Below are positions 6,120 to 11,915 of a DNA stretch of 11,915 nucleotides, one piece after another. Where the stretch lies: NCBI GenBank assembly GCA_029880665.1, contig JAOUNZ010000014.1:1-11915 (forward strand), in the 5' to 3' direction. Position 1 is the first letter of the stretch; the number at the start of each line of letters is the position of its first letter. The translations under genes and the position numbers were made by a program. The DNA is from Candidatus Nitrosopumilus sp. (GTDB lineage: Archaea > Thermoproteota > Nitrososphaeria > Nitrososphaerales > Nitrosopumilaceae). A model generated the notes under the pieces. The model was not told where the DNA came from. It did not search any database and saw nothing but the letters and a program-made list of their open reading frames with translations.

Positions 6120-6872
6120 GATTACGACGCCGTCTTTAATACCTACTTGAGTTGAAGCAGTATATTTTGGATCGTCAAATTGTTGTACTGTTACAGTGTA
6201 AGATCCATCTTGTCTCCATAATGATCCGCCCACTGTGATTTCGGTAGCAAATTCGCCCTTAAGTGTTGGTGATAATTGAGCTACTTTCACCACATTTCCA
6301 TTTGGTGCAATTACCTTCAATGTAATATCTTGATTCACTCTGTCTGTCATTCCAGTAACCTCAAACAGTGTAGAACCTTCCTCGACAATTATCTCATCAA
6401 GTATGATTCCTTTATCTGTTGCAGCGTTGTTTTCATTTGGTCTAAAAATTCCCTGTAAATTAGATTCCGTTACAGAAATTCTTCCAGTCTTACCGTTTGT
6501 TACTTCAACAAGAACATCTAATGTATATAGTGATGAACTGCCTTGTTTTGCTGTTATGGTATAAAATCCATTCTCAGTCCAAGTTGGACCAATTTTGAAT
6601 TCAGTACCAAAGTTACCACTGATATCTGGTGTAATTTGCCATGCAGCTACAAGATTGTTTCCACTTGGAGATGTTACAGTAAATGTAATATCTGTAAAAT
6701 GTGAAACCGTTTTACCTGTAACGACAATGGTGTTTGATCCTTTATCGGCTGTTGCTGTAAGGGACATGCCTGCACTTTGGGCAAAAGCATCTTGCTGAAT
6801 TGAGGTCATAGAAATTAATGACAGCGCCATAAGGGCTATTGCCATTGATGTTGTAGAACGTTTAAACTCCAT
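6018..6872 (-). CDS. Secreted PEFG-tail protein with two Ig-like domains
   Basis: Function unknown; predicted surface protein of 284 residues. Residues 1-31 form a signal peptide ending AFA. Unlike its three neighbours it seems to have two copies of the Ig-like module and lacks the second domain type (the one with a DGTLT/LIDGEE signature). Module one spans about 36-125, with VTGKT, TVTSPSG and GPTWTENGFYTITAKQG (95-111). Module two spans about 157-245, with VTGMT, KVIAPNG and GGSLWRQDGSYTVTVQQ (215-231). Then follow PEFG (252-255), a transmembrane helix and the KSRLSIMPRY end, whose DNA is identical to that of the 5089 gene. There are no cysteines. The ATG at 6872 is about 26 bases from a TATA element, consistent with a leaderless message. 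A structural or adhesive surface role is a guess. Confidence 0.88.
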   Translation of the reverse strand: MEFKRSTTSMAIALMALSLISMTSIQQDAFAQSAGMSLTATADKGSNTIVVTGKTVSHFTDITFTVTSPSGNNLVAAWQITPDISGNFGTEFKIGPTWTENGFYTITAKQGSSSLYTLDVLVEVTNGKTGRISVTESNLQGIFRPNENNAATDKGIILDEIIVEEGSTLFEVTGMTDRVNQDITLKVIAPNGNVVKVAQLSPTLKGEFATEITVGGSLWRQDGSYTVTVQQFDDPKYTASTQVGIKDGVVIPEFGAIAAMILAVSIISIIAISAKSRLSIMPRY

Positions 6873-6895
6873 CTTAATTCAACCCAACATTATTG

Positions 6896-6911
6896 CTATT
6901 TATGTATATTT
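6896..6911 (-). promoter_or_regulatory. TATA element for the 6872 gene
   Basis: The minus strand reads AAATATACATAAATAG, with the ATAAATA part centred about 28 bases before the ATG at 6872. It is the same element at the same spacing as before the 5955 gene, which supports leaderless transcription and shared control of the two genes. Confidence 0.55.
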
Positions 6912-6925
6912 AAAAATAGAAAAAA
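6912..6925 (-). terminator. T-tract terminator after the 6934 gene
   Basis: The minus strand shows runs of six and five T beginning nine bases after the stop codon. The sequence is part of the 31-base repeat shared with the next intergenic gap. Confidence 0.5.
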
Positions 6926-6933
6926 GAAGAAAT

Positions 6934-7035
6934 TTAGTATCTTGGTATAATACTAAGTCTTGATTTTGCAGAGATTGCAATTATTGAAATAACTGCCACT
7001 GCTAGAATCATAGCTGCGATCGTACCAAATTCTGG
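6934..7035 (-). repeat. 102-base PEFG-tail repeat, diverged copy 3
   Basis: Aligns without gaps to copies 1 and 2 with about 10 mismatches in 102 bases, some changing residues (for example APEFG-side Ala to Thr, Ser to Ala and Met to Ile). It represents either the older copy or one that escaped recent homogenisation. Confidence 0.9.
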
Positions 7036-7758
7036 GATTACAAATGTTCCAATTATTTCAATCTCTTCAGCACCTGCTTGGAATGCTATGGTAAGTGTTC
7101 TGTCTGTTGATGTTGTTGTTTCATCAAAGTCTACTTCTTCTCCGTCAATTAAGACGAAAAAGTCATCATCTTCACCATTCATTGTTGAATCTAATATGGA
7201 TCTTGGGATTGTAAGTGTCAACGAACCATCGGTTATAGCATTAATAGATACGATCAGTGATCTTGCTTCTACATCAGGCACGATGTTTAGTAATTTTCCA
7301 CCTGTGATCTTGTATCCTATCAAATCATCAGAACCTTCAATTGAAACTGTGGTATCCGTTATTCTTGGATTACCGCTTGGTGTTGCTGTAGATCCTCCAT
7401 ATTCAAATGATGTTGTTGCTATACGATTTTGGGTTCCATATGTGACTTCAACTGTATACGTTCCAGCTGTTCTCATTGTTCCACCTGCAGTGATTTCAGT
7501 ACTGAATTTTTTATCAGCCCCTACTGTCAGTTGAGCAAGAGCAACGATTGCATAGTCGTTTTGAACTATCAAACTTACTGGTGTTCCTGAATACACTTCT
7601 CTTACTTCTCCTGTTACCAAGATAATATCACCTTCTGAATATGATGATTTGTCTGTAGTAACAACAATTGTGTTTTGTATTTGTCCAAATGCTGGTGCAA
7701 TACCAATACTTGCAATTAAAATTGCAGATAGGGCAAACACCGATAGATGAGCTTTCAT
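6934..7758 (-). CDS. Secreted PEFG-tail protein, Ig-like plus second beta domain
   Basis: Function unknown; predicted surface protein of 274 residues. Signal peptide 1-25 (MKAHLSVFALSA, cleavage after AFG or nearby). Ig-like domain about 29-121, with TDKSSYSEGDIILVTG (35-50) and GGTMRTAGTYTVEVTYG (92-108); the usual tryptophan of the GPxW motif is replaced by methionine. A Thr/Ser/Pro-rich linker (about 122-135) leads to a second beta domain (about 137-237), with TDGSLTLTIPR (176-186) and VLIDGEE (202-208), ending EIIGTF. Then PEFG (242-245), a helix and the KSRLSIIPRY end. I preferred the ATG at 7758 over one at 7812. It begins directly with the signal peptide and lies about 26 bases from a TATA box, whereas that box would fall inside the longer form. 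It is closest in layout to the 4211 protein. Divergent from rpoH. Confidence 0.87.
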   Translation of the reverse strand: MKAHLSVFALSAILIASIGIAPAFGQIQNTIVVTTDKSSYSEGDIILVTGEVREVYSGTPVSLIVQNDYAIVALAQLTVGADKKFSTEITAGGTMRTAGTYTVEVTYGTQNRIATTSFEYGGSTATPSGNPRITDTTVSIEGSDDLIGYKITGGKLLNIVPDVEARSLIVSINAITDGSLTLTIPRSILDSTMNGEDDDFFVLIDGEEVDFDETTTSTDRTLTIAFQAGAEEIEIIGTFVIPEFGTIAAMILAVAVISIIAISAKSRLSIIPRY

Positions 7759-7780
7759 CAATTTTACGCCTAAATTTATC

Positions 7781-7790
7781 CTATTTAAGG
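7781..7790 (-). promoter_or_regulatory. TATA box of the 7758 gene
   Basis: The minus strand reads CCTTAAATAG, centred about 27 bases upstream of the ATG at 7758, the expected distance for a leaderless archaeal transcript. It also decides the start codon, since the upstream ATG at 7812 would precede the transcription start. Confidence 0.55.
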
Positions 7791-7849
7791 TTGTGATAAA
7801 ATTTGTTGACAAAATAGAAAAAACAGATTTTTTAACGAATTTCAGATTA

Positions 7850-7860
7850 GATATATATTA
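7850..7860 (+). promoter_or_regulatory. TATA box of the rpoH-rpoB-rpoA operon
   Basis: GATATATATTA is the strongest AT element before rpoH. A start about 25 bases downstream would give a leader of roughly 50-58 bases carrying the rpoH Shine-Dalgarno site. The 178-base gap between the divergent genes holds this promoter, the one for the 7758 gene and nothing else I recognise apart from the small upstream ORF. Confidence 0.55.
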
Positions 7861-7890
7861 ACCTGAGCGCGAATTTTTTACAGTTTGTGT

Positions 7891-7947
7891 ATGTTATTGC
7901 CTGTTACATTTAATGTTCGATCTGGAGGTATTCTAAATGGCAACTAA
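7891..7947 (+). CDS. Possible 18-codon upstream ORF overlapping the rpoH start
   Basis: An ATG in the predicted rpoH leader opens an 18-codon frame, MLLPVTFNVRSGGILNGN, ending at TAA 7945-7947, ten bases inside rpoH and in another frame. The rpoH Shine-Dalgarno site lies within it. It has no ribosome site of its own but would sit close to the predicted transcript 5' end, where leaderless initiation might occur. There is no protein-level evidence; it may be chance in a short AT-rich leader. Confidence 0.2.
   Translation: MLLPVTFNVRSGGILNGN
7924..7929 (+). promoter_or_regulatory. Shine-Dalgarno site of rpoH
   Basis: GGAGGT stands seven bases before the rpoH ATG and perfectly matches the archaeal 16S rRNA anti-Shine-Dalgarno core. 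It fixes the start codon and contrasts with the leaderless genes to the left. Confidence 0.85.
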
Positions 7948-8188
7948 GAAAAATCAAGTTCTGGTACCTGATCATATCTATGTACCAATGCATGAAATTA
8001 TTTCTAAACAAGAAGCAGAGGATGTTCTAAAAAAATACAATTGTAAACCTACCGAATTACCATTAATCTTTGTTAATGATCCTGCTATTTTGGGACTAGG
8101 CGTTAAACCTGGCGATATGATTAAGATCACTCGAAAAAGCCCAACTGCAGGTGAAAGTCTCTATTACAGATATGTGGTGGAAGTCTAG
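7937..8188 (+). CDS. rpoH: DNA-directed RNA polymerase subunit H (Rpo5)
   Basis: Archaeal Rpo5 matches the C-terminal domain of eukaryotic Rpb5 and forms part of the lower jaw of the polymerase around downstream DNA. The 83 residues are the normal archaeal size; the N-terminal Rpb5 jaw extension is absent in archaea. Family marks visible are VPDHIYVPMHEIISKQEAEDV near the N-terminus (residues 10-30), the ELPLIFVNDPA stretch, and the C-terminal GVKPGDMIKITRKSPTAGES with YYRYVV. It is the first gene of the operon, as is usual in archaea, and its TAG stop is directly followed by the ATG of rpoB. Assignment is firm. Confidence 0.97.
   Translation: MATKKNQVLVPDHIYVPMHEIISKQEAEDVLKKYNCKPTELPLIFVNDPAILGLGVKPGDMIKITRKSPTAGESLYYRYVVEV
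8176..8181 (+). promoter_or_regulatory. Shine-Dalgarno-like site of rpoB
   Basis: GGTGGA near the end of rpoH lies seven bases before the rpoB ATG and partly matches the anti-Shine-Dalgarno sequence. With zero intergenic bases, re-initiation after rpoH is likely. Confidence 0.55.
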
Positions 8189-11100
8189 ATGACAGATCCT
8201 TCAACCAAACGTTGGCCAGTAATTCAGGACATTTTAAAACGTGAGGGTATAGCACGTCAACATTTGAATTCATTTGATGAATTTTTAGAAAGAGGATTGC
8301 AGAGTATAATTAACGAAGTCGGACAAATAGATATTGAAAATGCTGAATATCCTTACAAGATTCAATTAGGTAAAGTAAAACTTCAGCAACCAAGAATGAT
8401 GGAACTGGATGGTTCTATCACTCACATCACACCAGCTGAAGCAAGATTAAGAAATGTTTCATACTCCGCACCCGTAATGATGGAAGCCAGTGTTGTGGAG
8501 GATGGAAAAATTTTAGAGTCTAGATTTGTCCATATTGGAGATGTTCCAGTAATGGCAAAATCAAATGCCTGCATCTTACATAATTTCTCCACTCAAAAAC
8601 TGATTGAACACGGTGAAGATCCAAATGATCCTGGCGGTTACTTTATCATTAATGGTTCTGAAAGAGTCATCGTTGGATTAGAGGATCTTTCTTACAACAA
8701 AATAATTGTTGACAGAGAAACTGTTGGTGGGAATATTGTTTTCAAAGCTAAAGTGTATTCCTCAATTGTTGGCTATCGTGCAAAATTAGAACTCGTCATG
8801 AAAAATGACGGTTTGATTGTTGCTAGAATCCCTGGCTCACCAGTTGATATTCCAGTTGTCACCTTGATGCGAGCACTTGGTTTGGAATCTGATAGAGAAA
8901 TTGCTTCTGTAGTTTCGTTAGTTGACGATCTTCAGGATGAACTGGAGGGTTCATTTGAAAAAGCAGGGGATGTTCCAACATCAAAAGATGCTATTGTCTA
9001 TATTAGCAAAAGAATTGCGCCTGGAATGTTAGAAGAATTCCAGATTAAACGTGCTGAGACCTTGCTTGATTGGGGATTACTGCCACATTTAGGCAAACAT
9101 CCTGAAAATAGAAAAGAAAAAGCACAGTTCTTAGGTGAAGCTGCCTGTAAGTTATTAGAACTGAAACTTGGTTGGATTACTCCCGACGATAAAGATCATT
9201 ATGGAAATAAAGTAATCAAGTTTGCAGGACAGATGTTGGCAGATTTGTTTAGAACTGCATTTAGAAATCTAGTTAGGGATATGAAATACCAATTAGAACG
9301 ATCTGGTCAAAAACGTGGAATTAACGCTGTTGCTGCGGCTATTCGTCCCGGAATAATTACTGATAAACTGAACAATGCTATTGCAACTGGTAACTGGGGA
9401 CGTGGGCGTGTTGGTGTCACTCAATTACTTGATAGAACTAATTACCTTTCAACAATTAGCCATCTAAGAAGAATTCAATCCCCTCTTAGTAGAACTCAAC
9501 CAAACTTTGAGGCAAGAGACCTACATGCAACACACTTTGGAAGAATCTGTCCAAGTGAAACTCCTGAAGGATCTAACTGTGGCTTGGTAAAAAATTTGGC
9601 ACTATCTGGAATTATTTCTATAAATGTACCTTCTGAAGAAATCATAGAAAAAATCTATGACCTTGGTACGGTCCATTTCTTTGACGCCAAAGAAGACCTC
9701 AAAAAAGATGGAACTAGAGTATTTGTTGATGGACGTCTAATTGGATATTTCAAAGACGGTGCAGAACTGGCTGAATTGCTTAGAGAACTAAGAAGAAACT
9801 CAAAGATTCATCCGCACATTGGAATCTCGTATCATAAATCTGACATTGAAGGATCTACAAAAAGACTGTATGTGAATTGTAATGCAGGGCGAGTTTTAAG
9901 ACCTTTAATAATTATCAAAGATAACAAACCATTACTAACATCAGACTTGTTAGATAAAATTTCGAAAAAACTACTTTCTTGGATTGATCTTTTAAGAATG
10001 GGTGTTTTAGAAATGATTGATGCAAATGAGGAAGAAAATTGCTATGTTACATTAGATGATAAAGACACAAAGAAATACACTCATTTGGAAGTATTTTCAC
10101 CCGCAATACTAGGTGCAGGGGCTTCTATCATTCCATATCCTGAACATAATCAATCTCCAAGAAATACCTATGAATCTGCAATGGCAAAACAAAGTTTAGG
10201 CTTCTCTACGCCTATGATGAATACGAGTACTTACGTTAGGCAACACTTTATGCTGTATCCACAAGTCCCAATTGTTAACACAAAAGCAATGAAACTCTTA
10301 GGATTAGAAGACAGACCAGCCGGCCAAAATTGTGTTGTTGCAGTACTGCCATTTGACGGTTATAATATTGAGGATGCTATTGTGTTGAGCAAAGCATCAG
10401 TTGACAGAGGATTGGGAAGAACTTTCTTTTACAGAATTTATGATGCAGAAGCAAAGCAGTATCCAGGTGGAATGCGTGATACCTTTGAAATTCCTAATGC
10501 TGAAGATAACATTAGAGGTTACAAGGGGGAACGTGCATACAGATTACTTGAAGAAGATGGAGTTGTTGCATCTGAGGCTCCCGTGAAAGGAGGGGATATT
10601 CTAATCGGAAAAACAAGTCCTCCAAGATTCATGGAGGAATACAGGGAGTTTGAATCCTCCGGCCCGTATCGACGAGATACCTCTATTGGTGTAAGACCAT
10701 CTGAATCTGGGGTAATTGACACTGTAGTTATGACTCAATCTAATGAAGGTGGAAAAATGTACAAGATTAGAGCAAGAGATATGAGAATTCCTGAGATTGG
10801 TGATAAATTTGCGTCCAGACACGGACAAAAAGGTGTACTGGGAATTCTGGCCAAAGCTGAAGACTTACCATATACCGCAGAAGGGCTGTCTCCTGATGTT
10901 TTGATTAATCCACATGCATTTCCTTCAAGAATGACAGTTGGAATGATGATGGAATCAATATGTGGTAAAGCAGCTGCATTTCGTGGAAAACGATTTGATG
11001 GTTCTGCATTTGTTGGAGAAAAAATGGATGAGGTAAAAGAAGTAATGGATGCGCACAATTTCAAATATTCTGGTAAAGAAATAATGTATGATGGAAGAAC

Positions 11101-11536
11101 TGGAAAAGCATTTCCGGTTGAAGTCTTTATTGGGGTTGTCTACTATCAAAAACTTCATCATATGGTTGCAGATAAAATTCATGCAAGAGCCCGTGGACAA
11201 GTTCAAATGTTGACCAAGCAACCTACTGAAGGAAGAGCAAGAGGTGGTGGATTGAGATTTGGTGAAATGGAAAGAGACTGTCTGATTGCTTATGGCGCTT
11301 CAATGATATTAAAAGATAGATTGCTAGATGAATCTGACAAATCTGATATCTTTGTATGTGAAAGATGTGGTTTGGTAGCGTATCATGATGTTAAACAAAG
11401 AAAATATGTCTGTCGAGTCTGTGGCGATAAAGCTAAAGTTTCATCTGTGTCTGTAGCATATGCATTCAAATTATTATTACAAGAGATGCAAAGTCTTAAC
11501 GTTGCACCACGTTTGTTAATCAAGGAGAAAATCTAA
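8189..11536 (+). CDS. rpoB: DNA-directed RNA polymerase subunit B (Rpo2), unsplit
   Basis: Second-largest RNA polymerase subunit, which with Rpo1 forms the catalytic centre. At 1115 residues it is the full-length single-chain form, not the split B'' and B' pair of many methanogens and halophiles. Recognisable landmarks: the N-terminal protrusion/lobe half with GGYFIINGSERVIV; PSETPEGSNCGLVKNL (SETPEG at 456-461); the hybrid-binding region with GDKFASRHGQKG (871-882) and the following PDVLINPHAFPSRMT; GGGLRFGEME (1019-1028); and a C-terminal zinc site with C1057, C1060, C1075 and C1078 in CERCG and CRVCG. The Shine-Dalgarno-like GGTGGA and the abutting rpoH stop support the ATG at 8189. The stop overlaps the rpoA start by one base. 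No disruption or unusual segment was noticed. Confidence 0.98.
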   Translation: MTDPSTKRWPVIQDILKREGIARQHLNSFDEFLERGLQSIINEVGQIDIENAEYPYKIQLGKVKLQQPRMMELDGSITHITPAEARLRNVSYSAPVMMEASVVEDGKILESRFVHIGDVPVMAKSNACILHNFSTQKLIEHGEDPNDPGGYFIINGSERVIVGLEDLSYNKIIVDRETVGGNIVFKAKVYSSIVGYRAKLELVMKNDGLIVARIPGSPVDIPVVTLMRALGLESDREIASVVSLVDDLQDELEGSFEKAGDVPTSKDAIVYISKRIAPGMLEEFQIKRAETLLDWGLLPHLGKHPENRKEKAQFLGEAACKLLELKLGWITPDDKDHYGNKVIKFAGQMLADLFRTAFRNLVRDMKYQLERSGQKRGINAVAAAIRPGIITDKLNNAIATGNWGRGRVGVTQLLDRTNYLSTISHLRRIQSPLSRTQPNFEARDLHATHFGRICPSETPEGSNCGLVKNLALSGIISINVPSEEIIEKIYDLGTVHFFDAKEDLKKDGTRVFVDGRLIGYFKDGAELAELLRELRRNSKIHPHIGISYHKSDIEGSTKRLYVNCNAGRVLRPLIIIKDNKPLLTSDLLDKISKKLLSWIDLLRMGVLEMIDANEEENCYVTLDDKDTKKYTHLEVFSPAILGAGASIIPYPEHNQSPRNTYESAMAKQSLGFSTPMMNTSTYVRQHFMLYPQVPIVNTKAMKLLGLEDRPAGQNCVVAVLPFDGYNIEDAIVLSKASVDRGLGRTFFYRIYDAEAKQYPGGMRDTFEIPNAEDNIRGYKGERAYRLLEEDGVVASEAPVKGGDILIGKTSPPRFMEEYREFESSGPYRRDTSIGVRPSESGVIDTVVMTQSNEGGKMYKIRARDMRIPEIGDKFASRHGQKGVLGILAKAEDLPYTAEGLSPDVLINPHAFPSRMTVGMMMESICGKAAAFRGKRFDGSAFVGEKMDEVKEVMDAHNFKYSGKEIMYDGRTGKAFPVEVFIGVVYYQKLHHMVADKIHARARGQVQMLTKQPTEGRARGGGLRFGEMERDCLIAYGASMILKDRLLDESDKSDIFVCERCGLVAYHDVKQRKYVCRVCGDKAKVSSVSVAYAFKLLLQEMQSLNVAPRLLIKEKI
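11523..11527 (+). promoter_or_regulatory. Shine-Dalgarno site of rpoA
   Basis: AGGAG in the last codons of rpoB lies eight bases before the rpoA ATG at 11536, which itself overlaps the rpoB TAA by one base (TAATG). This supports coupled translation and fixes the start. Confidence 0.7.
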
Positions 11537-11915
11537 TGTCCGTTCAAGCAATTAAAGCAATTGACGGGATTCAGTTCTCAGTGTGGTCTCCAACTGAAAT
11601 AAGAAAATATTCTGTTGCAGAAATCACTGCTCCTGAAACATATGATGAAGATGGAATGCCAGTTCAGGGGGGCCTTATGGATGGCAGACTAGGTACTCTT
11701 GAGCCAGGCCAGAAATGTCTTACATGTGGAAACACTGCTGCAAGGTGTCCTGGGCACTTTGGTCATATTGAACTTGCAGAACCAATACTACACATTGCAT
11801 TTATTGACAATATCTACAAACTACTGCAATCAACATGTCGTTCTTGTGCAAGACTCAAAGTCCCTCAGGAAGACTTGGATGCATTCAAAAAAATTAAAGA
11901 CAAACATGTTGCTTA
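11536..11915 (+). CDS. rpoA: DNA-directed RNA polymerase subunit A (Rpo1), 5' part only
   Basis: Largest RNA polymerase subunit; only the first 126 codons are inside the window and the frame is still open at the edge. The clamp-core zinc site is clear: C61 and C64 in CLTCG, then C71 and H74 in RCPGHFGHIEL (70-80). The start of the second clamp zinc site follows, with C101 and C104 in CRSC. The N-terminus IDGIQFSVWSPTEIRKYSV (9-27) is typical of Rpo1. ATG at 11536 is preceded by AGGAG and overlaps the rpoB stop by one base. Whether the gene is split into A' and A'' as in most archaea, or unsplit as reported for thaumarchaea, cannot be seen here. Confidence 0.96.
   Translation, partial: MSVQAIKAIDGIQFSVWSPTEIRKYSVAEITAPETYDEDGMPVQGGLMDGRLGTLEPGQKCLTCGNTAARCPGHFGHIELAEPILHIAFIDNIYKLLQSTCRSCARLKVPQEDLDAFKKIKDKHVA

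Larger units (their letters stand above)
6896..6926. repeat. 31-base promoter/terminator repeat, copy B
   Basis: Identical to 5979-6009. It joins the promoter of the 6872 gene to the T-tract behind the 6934 gene. Confidence 0.93.

Noticed and set aside
5089..7035. Mobile element or CRISPR origin for the repeats
   Set aside because: There is no transposase, terminal inverted repeat or regular spacer pattern. The repeats are coding tails and promoters of adjacent paralogues.
7088..7534. 148-codon plus-strand open frame opposite the 6934 gene
   Set aside because: Antisense shadow of a well-supported secreted protein gene; no recognisable domain, promoter or ribosome site. The same applies to 561-872, 4428-4613, 5225-5560, 6276-6458 and 6595-6798.
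7759..7812. Longer form of the 6934 gene starting at 7812
   Set aside because: It would put 18 residues ahead of a complete signal peptide, and the best TATA box (7781-7790) falls inside it.
7813..7850. A-run and T-run inverted arrangement between the divergent promoters
   Set aside because: It is short, low-complexity AT sequence expected by chance in this base composition, with no stable stem.
10401..11221. Several open frames of 61-109 codons overlapping rpoB on both strands
   Set aside because: They overlap highly conserved polymerase motifs, have no signals of their own, and are by-products of the rpoB codons.

Overview
The window is AT-rich archaeal DNA, most likely from a marine ammonia-oxidising thaumarchaeon (Nitrososphaerota) close to Nitrosopumilus. 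The evidence is an archaeal RNA polymerase cluster (rpoH, an unsplit rpoB, rpoA), four secreted proteins ending in a PEFG-type sorting tail that is typical of thaumarchaea, and archaeal TATA boxes about 26 bases upstream of start codons. The species is inferred; no marker such as amo or 16S is present.

Left part (1-4221): a malate dehydrogenase gene on the minus strand diverges from a plus-strand three-gene operon, sharing a 41- to 89-base promoter region. The operon is larC, larE and a NifS/IscS-type cysteine desulfurase, joined by overlaps of 17 and 4 bases. LarC and LarE carry out the nickel-insertion and sulfur-insertion steps of nickel-pincer nucleotide (NPN) cofactor synthesis. The desulfurase is a plausible source of their sulfur. 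LarB (first step) and LarA (the enzyme that uses the cofactor) are not in the window, so the client enzyme is unknown.

Middle part (4211-7758): four tandem minus-strand genes encode paralogous secreted proteins of 268-288 residues. Each has a signal peptide, a beta-rich Ig-like ectodomain, and a C-terminal PEF(G/S) motif followed by one transmembrane helix and a short basic end. Each gene appears to have its own promoter, and at least three are followed by T-rich terminators. The 102 bases encoding the PEFG tail plus stop codon are identical in two genes and about 90% identical in a third. A 31-base promoter/terminator block is also identical in two of the intergenic gaps. This points to gene conversion or exchange of a promoter-plus-sorting-tail cassette.

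Right part (7759-11915): rpoH, rpoB and the first 126 codons of rpoA form a tight operon. Each gene has a Shine-Dalgarno-like site, unlike the apparently leaderless genes to the left. The rpoH leader contains a small overlapping upstream ORF.

No tRNA, rRNA, insertion sequence, CRISPR array or gene-free stretch longer than 300 bases was found.
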